64,000 nt of DNA, taken from Guillardia theta CCMP2712. Taxonomy: Eukaryota > Cryptophyceae > Pyrenomonadales > Geminigeraceae. Shown here one piece after another: positions 44,601 to 59,600 of this stretch. The translations under genes and the position numbers were made by a program. The DNA lies in assembly GCF_000315625.1 (NCBI RefSeq), contig NW_005434673.1:62001-126000 (forward strand), in the 5' to 3' direction. The notes below the pieces were generated by a model. That model ran no database searches, was not told the DNA's origin, and was given only the letters and a program-made list of their open reading frames with translations. How positions within the stretch are numbered: the stretch's first letter is position 1; each line of letters opens with the position of its first letter.

Positions 44601-47600
44601 TTGACCTGTCCTTGCAGCATGAAGGGGGTTACGGCAGAAATCTTCTTTTGAGCCGGAGGCTTGATGTAAATTTCAATCGTGCTGTCGAATACGTTTGCAG
44701 GAGTGACAGGATTGGCGTCTTTGGATCCCGACAAGACGTTGATATCCACGAAGGTTGAATCGTATCGTGGCCCAGGACCCTTGACAGCATTGACTATAAA
44801 GCGATAGGTGTAGCCCGGAGCCAGCAATCCGCCTGGGATCATGATCTTGGGAGATTCGGTGAACAAGATTCCAGTTGTATCATCAAAGCAAGGAGTGCCT
44901 GTGCTGTTCACAATCTCACAATTCCAAGTGAACGACCAAGGGTCTGGCGTCAGGTCAGGGTCATCACTAGCAGAAGCATCCAAAGCCAAATCATCGAAGA
45001 AGAATATTGAACGACTCCCGCCGTCGATGAATGCAGATATTGGACTGGCATCTACAATCACAGTGACATTGCCAAGTCCATACAGGTTCGGGTTTTTGTT
45101 CATGAAACCTTTCAATTGTAAGCTATACTGGTTTCCAACTACCAAGTCTGTCGCATGAATGAGCAGCTTCCGCGATTGGAATGTTGTTTCATCCAATGGA
45201 AACTTGTCAGGTGATGTGATTGTCCACTCGAATGTCATGGATGTGTCTTCTGCTGTCAGATTGGAAGAGTTCAATTCACAGAGAGAGATTGCGGCATAAC
45301 CTTCAAGTATGATATCTTTTCGCCTGTCAATATTTCTAGTGCCAGAACCAAGGATGAATATGTATGGAATAGGTAAATCTGACACGGTGATTCGAATCTG
45401 TGATTCTGTCGATCCTCCAAATACATTCTCTACTCTCAAGACGAAAACATACGTCGCTCCTGGAACGAGCAGGCTGTTTGGAATGGTGAGGTTGGAGCCG
45501 ATGACGATGCTTCTGAGGTACGAGGCCAGGTTTGTGGTGAACGGTCCTGGCAAGACTCCCCACGTGAAAGCCATGGATCTGCCTCCTCCCCCGTAGGAGG
45601 ACGTTGCATCAATGATGACGTCATCGCAATATGAGATGAAGGATGAAGTCCGCACGACGATGGTTGGGAGAGGCACGATGGTCGGAGGCTGCAGGGAGGT
45701 GTCTCCCTCAGTCCAGTCTGAATCTTTCAGTAGCGTCTGAATGGTCTGCTTAGCAAGAGTCACGGTCCAACCCACGCGGATGGTTGCTCGGGCTCCTAAG
45801 GTGACTCGGAGGGTGATAGTATTCAACCAGACACAAGAGGATTGAAATCCGAGAGTGGCAACAGTGGTTGCATCCAGCAACAACTCGCAAGAAACAATTC
45901 CTCTCACCCCTCCCTGATCAGTATCACGATCAAAGATAATATCAAAAGCAGCTCCTGACTCTTGGAATTGTGCGACTACGAGTTTTGGACCTTCGCGCTT
46001 TGCTATAGGAAAGACGTAAGGGCTTCCGGAGATATTTCGAGAGTTGAATGAGATGTAAACTACAGCTATCCCTGGGAAGTTGCAAGTGAACGTCGCGCAC
46101 CATTGGCCGCCATAGTCAGGAGAGGCAGTGAAGGTGACACTGGTGACGCATATGATAACTGGCCAACGTGGATCACTGCTCTTGCCCACTGCCGTCAGGT
46201 TGAGCAATTTCACTTCATTTTCACTTAGCTGCCTGCTGTTCCCGTATATATCCGTCGATACCAAGCAGAACGAGCTTGTTCGTGTGGCTATGGGTAAAAC
46301 TTCTGGAGTTGGCGACAAGAAGATGCTTGAAGCATTGGGAGCATTAGGAGATGTGGTCAGACTGAATGGGCTTCCAGAGATGTGTGCAAAAACTAGTCCA
46401 GCTTGAACCATCTCCACACTGATTTGATAACTTCCACTAATCGTGATTGCTCGCTCATTTGCTAGAGAGGCGAAGTATATTCCATTCAATGTCCTGCTGG
46501 CTGTGCTGTACGTACGTATGATCTCTCGGTTGAATCTCAATTCAATCACTGATACGATAAAATTGTCTTGCTTATTGGATTGTACGTTTCCAAATATATC
46601 TTTTGCGAAGATTGTAAATTGTATAGGATTTCCCGCAATCAGGCTAGATATCGAGGGAGTAAAATTGCTGTACGTAGGCTGAACGACGGCTGGAAAAATC
46701 GAGATAGAGCTTGGTTGACCAAAGATTGCTCGGTCCACACCATCTGAACCTCTGAGATATATGGTGTAGGAATAAGTGCCTGCGACTGTAAGGCAATCAA
46801 GAAAAATCAAGACAAAAAAAGTTACAAGCTAAACTTACCCGTCGAGTAATATTCAACTCTTGGAACCTGGGACGCAGGTCAGGCGTGTTCCACTAGCGCG
46901 TAAACCACGATTTACCTCAAGAGCGGGGTTGATGACTTGGGCGTTGATGCATGCAGTGCAGTTGTTGATTCGGATGAGGAAAGAGGAGATTTCAGTCGTT
47001 CCATCTACTTGAATCGGATTGGAGTACTGATCGTAAGATAGAAGCTGAAAGGATGAAAGAACTCCTGCCGTCGAGCTTGTGATGCTCGTTCCAGCAGCCA
47101 TACAATTTGAAGCATATGGCACCCCTGGATTCACCTGGAAGACTACTCTGCCATTGCCAGCTCCAACGATTGAGCCCTTGAACAAGTTGTCCACGTTGTA
47201 AAACCCGCTCACTGTGGCAAGGAAAGAGACCCGAAAGAGACCCCCGATGGTTGCATCTCCAAACCAGAACTTTCCGATGCAGGGAGGAGCCTTGCACGTC
47301 TCAACAACGCCTGGTGGAGGGGATGTGGGGCCTTTCACTTGGATTGCAAAATCACTTGTATTGGCTGCACCTGCTAGGCGGATACTTTGACCGCGGCTGT
47401 TTCTTGCTTCGATGTCGTAGGTCTGGATCCCTGCCGTTCCAAGAGCCTGTACGCTCGTAGTCGAGGAGGGCTGTACGATCGAAGCGCCTGTGAAAATCAT
47501 CTTCTCAGCCACCGGAGGACCCAAGTCTGTAGAGATCGTGGCGTTGAATTCCAGCAAGAACTGGCTTTCTCGGTCTATCACAAAGTTGAGCTTCGAGGGC

Positions 47601-50600
47601 CTGCAAAAATGTTACATGAGAGAATCCAAAACGAAAAGACTCACATGTCGACTTGATATGTGACAACCTGTATTCCTTGTATCAGAGCGCTCGAAAGTTG
47701 ATATTTGGCTTCAGCAGGGTTCACTTTCAATCCCACATTGAACATCTGAGGAGTAGTGAGGATTCTAGAATTGCCGTAGCTGTCCTTGGTTTCGATTCCA
47801 AACGTGACTTCTGAACCGAACTGCGTTCCTATGACTCCCTCACCAGAAACAGATGCGGAATAAAAACTCTCCGGACCGGGTAATACAGTGAGGAGTGTGT
47901 CAGACACTGACTTTGTGCCGACTAGGATTCCATTGAGACTTCCAACGATTCTGTACAACCCTGAGATGGTACAGGTGAATCTCCCTTGCACCTGAACACT
48001 TGTAGTTGAGCTCTGGATCAGAGCATTGACGATGATTGGGCTGATCGATCTTACATTTGATAATTGAAAATAAACTGAGAAAGACAAAGGTCCCTTCTGA
48101 GCTGTGTTTCCGTACAAATCTTTGGGCAAGATTATGAAAGCACTTTGTACTCCAGCTGTTGCTGTGCTGCTTGAGAGAGTTAGCTGTGTCTGTGGAGCTG
48201 AAGCTTGTCCAGAGACTACTTGAATCCTGACAACATCTGCAATCAAGGGCACATTGAGCACACTGATACTGATGAAGTACGACCCCGCTATAGTAGGAGT
48301 ATATGCTATTTCAAATCGACCTTGATTGAGGTTGCGTATGTAAATTTCGTTGAATGATTGCACAATAGTCGGTATTGCTACTGAAGAGTAACTAATACCA
48401 GCTGTGACATCCTGGACTTTGACCAATCCTTGTTCATTCAGCAAATTATTGCTGAATCTATCCCTGAGCTGTAAGACGATGGAGAGCGAAGTTCCAACTT
48501 GACTATCAGCAAGTCCACTGCCAGAAAGAACTGTGGACTGCGCCAAGAAGACTGTCGATCTTGCGATGACCGCAAGGGGAACTCGGTTCACCGGCTCCAA
48601 ATTCGCAAACACAGTCAGAGCGTAAGTTCCCGAAATTGTCAAGTAGTAACCACCCTTCCGTCCGCAAACACTCGACGGGCAGCCATTAAGAATGCTGGAC
48701 GTGGAACAAGGGGAGTTGTACGAATTTCCTTGCAGACAAACGGCCTGAGATTGAACCTGCGGCAGGATAGCGAAATCATTAGGGTCTCGAACATTTGCTG
48801 GGATGTAGTCCAAAGTGAATCTATCAGCCTCATTGAACACTACGTTGGAGAACGCATCTTTCGTGAGCACGCCAAAGGTTGCGGCTACACCAGCTGTGCA
48901 TGTTGTTAGCATCGCTCCTATTAGTTTTGATAAAGTCGCACACGTTTGTCCGCCCTCAACCAGCAGGGCAAAGGGGCTGCCCTTGATGGGGTTGGACCCC
49001 CACCTGACATGTATCTTGTAATTGCCGGTGACAGTTGTAACGTATCCCACGAGATATTGGCCAGTCACTTCAGGATTGAATGTTGCCTTACTTGTTGTGC
49101 TGGCAAGATCTTGTACAGATGATGGATAGAAAAAAGGAGGCCCTTCGAAGAAGATGTTGAAATAAATCCCACCTGTTGATATAGCATTGCTAAAGCGGTC
49201 TCTTGCCTGAATGTAGAAGGATGATATGACTCCAGCCTTTCCTCTGCTCAACGATTGCCCGATGGCAATCGTGTTGGTGATTTCGAGAGCTGCAGGCATG
49301 GTATCGATGTTGAATGGTGATCCAATAGAGTGCAGGAATGTACCCTCCCGCGAAAATGTGCCAATACGGAGAGAGTACCTCCCAGCTCGTGTGAAAGTCC
49401 AAGATATATCCCAAACACCCAGTCTCCGCACTTGCGGGATCAAACTGATTGTATCAAGAACGAGACTATTGTTTAGTACCATGGATAGGACTGCTGTCGG
49501 ACTCACACTTGGTGAAACTTCAAGCTGATTTCCGAACGAATCAAACCCTGTCAACGTAACAAATGAAAAAACTCCCGCGGTCGAGGATGATATACCCGGT
49601 CCATTCACAATGCTTGTCGTTGCATCCCATCCTGATGAAACAACCGTGAAAGTTGCCGACGCAACAAACTGTGTATTCAGGCTCAATGAAAGTCTATAAG
49701 ACGATGACACGAGGGCTCGAAACTTGATGCCGTAGCTGAAGATCGATGTTTGGTTGTCCATGATGGGAACTACTGCTGCCTGAGAGCTGCCACATGAAAT
49801 TCTCGTCTCGGAATATTCTTGAGGGCATTTTTCTCCATTGACACTTAAGTCATAACCGTCACTCACCCTGCCGAGAATTCCCTGGGTGTCATACACCTGC
49901 AGATTGCCCATCGAATCTTTTGGCACTATGACGAAATTTTGAGCAGTTCCTGCTGGGAATCGCGCAGTTACACTCCATTGCACTGACGTAAGGGTAGGAT
50001 CAGTGGGACCAGGAATGACGCGAATTGAGAACGGACTTCCCAAAATATGACGATCATTGAGGTTTGGTACTTGTATTTGAATTGAGAGCTGATATACTCC
50101 CGATCTTGTAGCATTGGGGAAGTAGGCAAAAAGCCCATCTCCTACGTGTGTACCAAATGCCATTTTGCTATCCATCATGTACATCATCCTTACACTTTGT
50201 ATCTGAATGTCTTCATTCAACAATTTCAGGCCATTGCTGTCATAGGCTTGCACGCGAATCGGATTATTTGAGATTGCAGATCTCAAATCAAAGCCTGCAT
50301 CTATTATCACAGTTGTTTGTTCTGAGATGGGACCAACGTTGGTGAGAACTCTCACGCTGAAAGGATTATCTTTGACGAGGCACAAACTGATAACCTTTTC
50401 AGCACAGCCTTGACCGAGAGAAACTGAGAAGACAAAACTTCCAGTTCTCGGTAATGTATACCTTATTTCGAAGAGGCCTGGAGATAGTTCTATGCTATTG
50501 AATGTATTCGAAAAGCCTACAAATTTGGCTGTGAAAACAACTCCTGAAATAGGAATGAAATTTCCAAATTTGTCACGTGCTTGCACTGAAAATGTCGCGA

Positions 50601-53600
50601 TCTCATCTTTGACGGCGCTTCTGAGTCCAGCTCCGGATGCGATACACTCAGGTGCATAGATGGTCGACGTTTCGACTTTCATGGTAAAGGGGGACCCGAT
50701 CACGTCGCTCCACAGGCTTGCTATCAGCACTCTCACGGATATGGTATACGTCGTCGCAACTGTCAGGGTAAGAGGAAACTGATAGGCGCCTCCATCTAGT
50801 GCTACTGCGGGCAATGAAATAGTATTCACTTTTCCGTTGGCGTCGGGAATGCTTGTTGCTGTAAACGAGATGGCGCTTCCGATGTTCCGAATCAAGTTGC
50901 CGAAAGTATCCAACATATTCAGGTTAAACATTTTCAGAACTCCAGCTGTTGCCTGGCTGAGTGGAAGGTAGTCACTCGCGATTGACAGTTTTGTAGTTGC
51001 AACTGAAGGAAAGCTAGGTGCAACGGTAATTTGAAATGGTATCAGAGGCAAGTTCTTTCCATAAGTGGAAATGTAAACCTTGAAAGAATCGGATCTGGTA
51101 ATCACGGTAGTTGCTGTGTAAGAACCATCAAGATTGTTTTGCAGGCAACCTGTTGTGTATGGACAAGGAACTGCACTTCCAAGAAGATTTCTTACCTCGA
51201 AGATATACTCCTTGTCAATATTTGTAAATGCATTCCACACCGTGGGATTTCCATACGAATCCTTTGCTGTTATGCTCACTGAAATTGGCACACCAGCGGT
51301 AGCGGTTGAAATGACCGAAAAAGTACTTTTGTCTGCACTTGCGCGATCGGCATATACCTGGACCGACCAAGGAAGCCTGGGAAATGATTGAAGGATGCCT
51401 TTGTTATCGAATAAGTATACTACAACCTGGTACATTCCAGATTGTGTCAGAAGAGGAGTGCAATAATATCTCAGTTGTACAAATGGACACGACACATTGG
51501 CGGTGCTCGAAATACTGCTCAACACCAGCATCATTGTATCCAGCATTTCCCATCCTCGTTGATAAGCAAAAGGATCAGGTTTTACCAATAGTTCTGAATC
51601 TCTCGCAAGGATTCCAACGGTGAATGATGATCCGGCGATTAGAGCGTTGGGAACCGAAGGATCGTAGGTTGAAACACTTAAATTTGTGAGGCCTGGAATT
51701 GCGTAGAATTGTAGGATCCGTGAGAGCTGCTTGTTGTCCGAGAAGGAATAGATTGTTGCAAGGTAAGTGCCCTTTGAGGTAGGGAGCCATGTGATGATGT
51801 AAGCACCGTTTTGTAAATCAGTTATGCTGGACTTCACAACCATGTTTCCTGGAGTATCTGTGAATTGAATTGAGAACGATAAGCCTCCAGTTGTAAGATT
51901 ATTCTCAAATGTATCCCTGGATTGCATCAGTAAATAGACTTGCTCACGAGTTCTTACAATATTGAAATTCACAAATGAAATGTTCAGAATCGTCTTCTCG
52001 AGTTCCATCTTAGAAGAAACAACGCTAATAGTAGCTGGTGAAGATGGAATCGGTTGCTGGAACAATGATATTTGCACTGAATATTGTCCAGCTTTGGTCA
52101 AGTATATGTTGTATTCTCGCAATCCGGGGTTCGACTTGGTGGGTTGCTGAGACTCGTATACTTCAAGGCATGGCCATTGATCACATGAACCTGACGACGG
52201 GATAACAGAGACCTCAAACTTTGCTGTCACATTGTAGTTCTCATTTCCAAATATGTCAGCCATGAAGGCAGTAAAAAGCCTCGGTTGACCCGCCTGAATC
52301 GGAGAAGTCGAAAGAGAGAATGTCGAAGCTTTGGCACTGGGGATGCTGGGCAACACAGAGACGTTGAACGGACTTCCTTGAACCTGTCGAGCACTGCTTT
52401 GGAGTCTTATTTCAAGCACATACAGTCCAGCTCTTGTCACCAAGTATTGACAGATGTGTTTGAAAGAAGAATACGAGACTGATAGGGTCGATATCTCATT
52501 CCCAATTCTGAGAAATACTTCAAAGGAATCAGATAGGAGAGTGCCATCCTGCAACACTGGGTTTCCGTAAGTGTCAAAGCTCGTGATAGAAAACGATGCG
52601 GCAGTTCCCACCGTAGCGAGACTTACAGCACTCCCTTGAATGCGACAATTCGAAGCATTTGTGATATTCGGAACGTAAGTTATGTTGAATGGACTTCCCT
52701 TGATATTTTCAGATGCAAGGAATACCCGAATCTGGTATTGACTTGCCCTTGTAAGTATGAATTCCGCGGTATAGGTTCCATCTTGACGGTCTGTACAGTT
52801 CCTTACAACACCTGAATCGATCCTAAAACTCACGGGATATCCTCCTGAAATCAGCCTTATTCCTTTTCTGTCTTTGATGACTACAAGGAAGATGGTTCTC
52901 ACTCCTGCTATCTGTGTTTGAATCACAGCTGGATTGCCATCGCCCTCACCGGTTATCATGCTCATTGATGCATCGGGTGCTCCGGGATTTGCTACGATCT
53001 CAAAGATAAAAGGACTAATTGAGGCATGTTGTGTACCTCGAAGAACCACAGAGACCGTTAAATTGATAGCGTAGTCCGTCGTTGCAAAGCTTGCTCCATA
53101 TAAGCCATTGCCAACCGCCGATATCTTGACAGTAGATACTGCTGGCTGCAGAAAGACTTTCCAATCTTCGGTTGTCGAGCCAGCGTTATTCCCATATTTA
53201 TCCCTGGACCTTATCCAAAAGGTGACCTTGTCTTTGATCGAGCCACCAGAAGCATCGAATATCAGGCTTGCGCTCGCATCCACGATTTCAGGGAAAAGTT
53301 GAAGCAGTGTGGACGACCCAATGTCACTGATGCCATATTTGACACTCAGCGAATACTGCCCACTTCTCGTGATTGCAAATATGAACTTCTGATTTCCAAT
53401 CACTTGAAATGCTAAATTGCTGTCATCCGTTTTCGATGCGATCAAAACAGAGAAATTCATCGATTCAAGAATTGTGTTTCCAAAAGTGTCTTTTGGGACA
53501 ACAACGAGATCACGGGAGGATCCAGCGACCCCCTGATTGAAACCAGTGCTGAAGGAAGTAAACGAAGCTTTGATATCAATTGAAGACGCTTGAATCCTAG

Positions 53601-56600
53601 AAGAGATGGGACTGCCTTGAATGTGGAACGATCCGCACAGAATTGAGAGGGTGTAGGAACCAGCAAATGTAGCCATATAAGTTGCTATCAAGGTCCCGTT
53701 CCGAGCATCAGTCAGCAATCCTTGTCCCACAGGGTCAAAGCTGATGGTGAATAATGTCGGAGACGCGGGACTCAAAGTTCGCGGATTCCCGTATATGTCC
53801 CGAGTAACCACTAATGACGTGTAAGTTCTCCCCGCTATGCCAATGAACATCTGATTCAGGTCTGTTGCAACATGGAAAATACTGTTGGGAGACGATGGTC
53901 CTGGCAAAATCGGAGAAAATTTGATGGATTGAGATGGATACAGCATGATTGATTCAGTGGTACGGAACTCAACAGATGCGTTTTGTACTTCACCTGCAAC
54001 AGAAGGAACAAGGGTTGGAATCATGATTTCCCATATTGAACCCGCGGGAAGGTGCGAACCGCCGTATCTTTTGAAAATCAGTTCTTGTTTGGGTCTTTGA
54101 TTTGCACAGCAAACTGGAAGATATTCAATCTTCACAAGATTAGAGATGTTTGCAGGAGCACTCTCATTCTTCATAATCGGATTGCAGGTCTCATTAAGAA
54201 TTCCATTCATCAACTTCAGTACCACGAAGGATGTGTAATTGGCTTCGATAGTATTATTGCATGTTGTGGATGTCCACCATCCATAATCATTCTCAACCAG
54301 GCATCCAGCTCTCTCAAGTTGATTTTGACTTTGCTTGAGCTCCTCCATGCTGCACAAGTGGGCATCCAAGACTTCACAGAAACCATTGGATTCAGCCCAT
54401 GACATTTCTACAGGACACCCATTCGCTCCGCAACGACGGTGCAGATCAATTTGACATCCATTTGTGGAAACACATGTCGAGATGTTTGTTCCATTCTCGA
54501 TCGAGTCAAAGCATTTTCCGAACGGATTTGATTGAGTCACAAGCAGTTTGCCGTCATCACCTGTCGCTATTTGAGCTGAGAGCGACGTAAGGGCTATTCT
54601 TCCATCCACTTTCAAATGAAATTTCGAAACTTCAGGCAGCTGTCCGGGAGCAATCGATTGAATTCGGAGAAGTGTGTGAAAACCTGCTTGAAAGTTATCG
54701 AAGGAAACTTTAGCTAGAGGTATTGTGGTATAGTAAAAGTTCACACTGGCTTCTGGTGTTCCAGTCCACTGACTTTCTCTGTCCTCAATGACAAGACTGG
54801 GTCGATACCTCAAGCTACCGGACAATGCATCGCCAGCTGGAGCGGTGCAAAGCACTGAGCTGTCACTTTGCCACTTCTTGTCATAACATTTAGTCGGGCC
54901 GATTTTTGCTTCGAGTTGATCTGGATTGAAAACCCCAAAAGTGCTGAAATAAAAAGTCAGTCGCAAAATGGATACACTACATCAAGTCTTACCTTCCAAT
55001 GATAGTTATGACCAACGGAGGGTAAGATTGGCCCCCTAAACTAGGGAGATTGTTTGGTGAAATTTTTCGAATTTCAGCCATGTTGTAAGTAAATAGAGTA
55101 TAGCAGGAATACGGAGAAATCCGAAAGGGCACCGAAGTTCCAAGTCCACTGGAGACAAGACATGAAATGCTGGAGTCAGAAAGCCATTGCGATGTAACAC
55201 ACTTTGTCTCCTTCAAGAAGACAGAAAGAGAATAGTCAGACGTTCCGAGATTCAACCCGAACAATGTAACAACAAAGTTCCCAACAGGAGGACCATTGAC
55301 TGGAAAACTCGAGTTCACGCACGGTACTGAATAGTTAAAAACGGGTTGCAAAGTACTCATCTGTTGCAAAAGCGTAATCGAAGCTATATTCTCTTTAAAG
55401 AAACCGGCAGAAACTTTACAAGCTAATGAGCTCTGTGAAAACCATTCGCTTTGCTCACATGCTGTACTTCCAGCCCTTGCCCGAGAGGAGAAAGAATTGA
55501 ACCCCATGTTCATACCAACCAATGTCAGAGAACTTTTACCAGATGGATTGACTTCAAGCACACAAGAGGTAATATTTTCAGTATCAAGAAGCGACTGATT
55601 CTTGGCGGAGCATTTCGAGTCACCTTCTAATCTATCTAACGCAATTGCAGGGTAAGTGAAAGTGAGGCTCATTGTTCGAATTTGGGATTGAATCGAAACT
55701 ACGACACTGTCAAAGTCATTCACGCCCGAGCTGCACAGGCACAGGGAAGCAGTGTCCGAGAGCCAAGAACTCCGTTCACACGATGAAGCTCCCAAGCGAG
55801 CCGCAACTGTCGAATGCAATAATCCGAAATTTTTCCCTATCATCGTCACGGACTTAATACCACTCAGAGTCTTAGCATAGAAAGAGTCGTAAGAGATCAG
55901 ATTCTGCGAGGATCCAACCAACTGATGAATGGTAACGATTGCCGTGAGGCCGTCTCCCAATCCTCGGACGTTCTTGCATGTGAGCATGCTGTCTGATTTC
56001 CATCTGGTTGGTGTGGAAGCTGATTGACCTATTCTCATTGTTACAGTGCTATCATACTTGCTGAACGAAATGCCAACCGCAGTGTGAGTTCCCATAATCT
56101 GCTCGCTAGGAGGAAGGTTTGAAAAAGATGCATATTGTACTTCATTGCCAAGATATGCAAATGCTTCTGTTGCTGTTCCAATGCTCAGTGAAGTAGTAAT
56201 TTGAACTCGGAGAGAAATTCCGGAGCCTGCAGACATCAACGATCGAATTGAAGAATCTGAACGCCAAAGGGTAGCTTCGGAGTTTGTGAAGCCTCCTTGT
56301 ACTCGTGGAGTTTGAGAAAGATGCCCGAACCCCGACCCTAGAATTTCCACCGAGGTGTTTGATTGACCTACAACCAAGTAATAGTAACCTGAGCCATGTT
56401 GCACATCATAGTTGGTCGGAAACTTGATTCCTTGTCTTCTGTCTTCTAGACTACATGAGCTCAACAAATACCTGTAAACAATTGGTCCCTCAAGCCCATC
56501 ACATCCATTCATGAATAGACAAGACCAATATTCAGTATACGATTGACATAGACTACGTTGATTCCTTATACGGAGGAAACGATTCGAGCATGTTGATTGC

Positions 56601-59600
56601 GTCAAGTATGAGCACAGACCAGTTGTTCGTACCGTTTTTAGCCTTGGACTGTCAAAAGACGTTGCTTGAGATTGAGAACCCAACTTGTAAGCTGAGGTGA
56701 TTTGCAACGTTGAACTAGAAACTTGCATCGATGGTGATTTGCACAGCGTTGAAGAGTCTGACAGCCAGTTCGTCTCCTCGCTCGCTGTCCCTCCTACCCG
56801 CGTCCCTTGTGATGTTGATACCAGTCCTATCCCTCGTCCAAGCAGCGTAACAACAACCCCCCCTGTGCTTGCTGAGTTCCAGCGCGTGCTCGCTCCAACC
56901 TGCGGTGTATCTGCAGATACCGCACCAGTCATGCTCGAGGTGCGATGGCCTGTCGTTAGGAGTAGGCGCAAGCTGCTTTTCTCAATCTGGGATACCATGC
57001 CCGCCGTTGAGGTGTCGGAGAACCAGCTTGTAGAGGAGAGCGCAGTGCTGCTTACGCGAGCTACTGAGCTCACCGCAAAGATGCCGAAGAATGAGCCCTG
57101 GAGACTTATCCTAACCGACGAGGTGCAAGGGAGGTTCATCCTCGTCAGGGTGCTCAATGAGCTGGAGTCAGCTGACAATGCCTCGGTGAGCGAAGACGTT
57201 TGCAGTCCATTTGTAAGCAAGACAGTCAACGACGCTGTCATCAACGAACCACCTTTGCACATGACGGAGGTGACATTAGTCCAAACTGTCAATTCACAAC
57301 TGGTTGACCCTGATCTTGATCGATATGTTGAGAGGGCGGAGATGAATCGTTGAGTGCTGGCTAATATGATTTCAGGTTGCAAGTGTTTTGCATTTGATCT
57401 TGCAGTGACTGCACTCATAGAAACTAGATCTGATGAAAATACGCCAGATGTTGACCCTGTGTTGATAGCAGACGTAATCATTATTCTCAGAGTATTTGCT
57501 GTGCTGTAGGATGGAAGCAAAGACAGAGAAGAGCATGATATCCATACAGTGGATTCACAAGTTGTAGAATGAATCTTTGCAGCCAAAGTTGTATCAAATG
57601 ATGAATGCAGGCTTCCAAAAACTAGCTTTGTGTGACAAGCAGGGCATCCAAAATTTTGCGATGGCATAGCCCTGACAATGGGTGCATCGATAGACAATGT
57701 ATGCGTGATAGTAGCTTGTAGCTCCGAAATCGTCAACTTCAAGCTTCTTGTCTTCGATTCACTTGATGCTGATTGACATACAACTTGTGTCTCTGATTGC
57801 CACTGAGTTGATGCTGATCCTGAAGAATGAGTCCTGACACGTCCTGAAAAAGAATACATCCCAAAATCATTTCCAGATAAGGATATCATAGTTGCGCCTG
57901 TGAAAGGAATATTGCAGGAATGAGTGATGCATTCCTTCAACGTACTAGAGTCCACCGAGAAGACAGAAGATGCTGTATCTACTCGAAGCGTTGCACTGAT
58001 ACCAACCCTTCTTGATGAGGAGAATATCACTGATGTAACACATTTCAACACCGATTCCGACAGCCAGTTCGTCTCCTCGCTCGCTGTCCCTCCTACCCGC
58101 GTCCCTTGTGATGTTGATACCAGTCCTATCCCTCGTCCAAGCAGCGTAACAACAACCCCCCCTGTGCTTGCTGAGTTCCAGCGCGTGCTCGCTCCAACCT
58201 GCGGTGTATCTGCAGATACCGCACCAGTCATGCTCGAGGTGCGATGGCCTGTCGTTAGGAGTAGGCGCAAGCTGCTTTTCTCAATCTGGGATACCATGCC
58301 CGCCGTTGAGGTGTCGGAGAACCAGCTTGTAGAGGAGAGCGCAGTGCTGCTTACGCGAGCTACTGAGCTCACCGCAAAGATGCCGAAGAATGAGCCCTGG
58401 AGACTTATCCTAACCGACGAGGTGCACGGGAGGTTCATCCTCGTCAGGGTGCTCAATGAGCTGGAGTCAGCTGACAATGCCTCGGTGAGCGAAGACGTTT
58501 GCAGTCCATTTGTAAGCAAGACAGTCAACGACGCTGTCATCAACGAACCACCTTTGCACATGACGGAGGTGACATTAGTCCAAACTGTCAATTCGCATGC
58601 ACTCCCAGCAGTTCTTGCTGCCACTGTACTACGATAATCCTGAATTCCCAAGGTCAGGCTAATTTGGAGTGATCTATAGGAAGCATGATTTGTTGCAGTG
58701 ACAGCTGAGAAATGATCAGAATCTGTAGACCATGCTTCAGTAATAGTTCCAAAAGATATTGCGAGGCTAAGAAGCGCTTTCTCGCTAACAGCAGTTGATG
58801 CACATTTTCTTGCTAAAATACTGGATGAAGAGAACCATATTGAGGACTCCGCCGCACTTTGCCCTACCCGACAAGACAACGAAACTGGCCGCTGAACACC
58901 AGACACCATTTTGAGCATGAGATCTTCTGTATGATGAAAAACATTGGTCTTTGACATGTGCGACAATGAGGGAATGTCGTATGAAGCAATGACGGAATGC
59001 GTACTTTCTAATCTGCTGCAAGAAAGTACTAAGGCGACAGAACCAAATGAACCAAATCCATAAGAAATTTTGCCAAGTATTAATGTGTCTGACATCCATA
59101 AAGAGGCCTCACAATGGGAATAGCCTGTACGTAGCTGAAACGAAGAAAGCCTTACTCCCCCTGCTACTACTGCATAGGATAACCCATGAGAAATATAATT
59201 TTGAGACCCAAAACTCCCTGACAAAAAAACAAGATCAAACGAATAAAAAGATGAACTCGTCCCCGTGCCTCCGCTCCCGCCCCCTCCTGCCGTCACCCCT
59301 ACCCGCATGCTCCTCCCCTCTCCTGCTGCCTGCTGGCATGACACTGCCGTCTCCGACGTCCACGCCGTGCTCTCGCTCCCCGTGCCCCCGCCCCGCCCTT
59401 GACCTGACCCCTCGTACCTCCCCAGCCCTGCCCCGTACACCGTCACTCCCGTCGACCCCGTCCCGGCCCTGTTCCCGCCCTCCCTTACCCCGCTCGCCCC
59501 CGCCCCGTCTGCCGAGATCGCCTCCGTCCCCGTGCCTCCGCTCCCGCCCCCTCCTGCCGTCACCCCTACCCGCATGCTCCTCCCCTCTCCTGCAGCCTGC

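Noticed and set aside
56697-58637. Two plus-strand open frames of over 200 codons, duplicated
   Set aside because: They are antisense to the duplicated IPT-like repeats, so their likeness only mirrors the DNA duplication.
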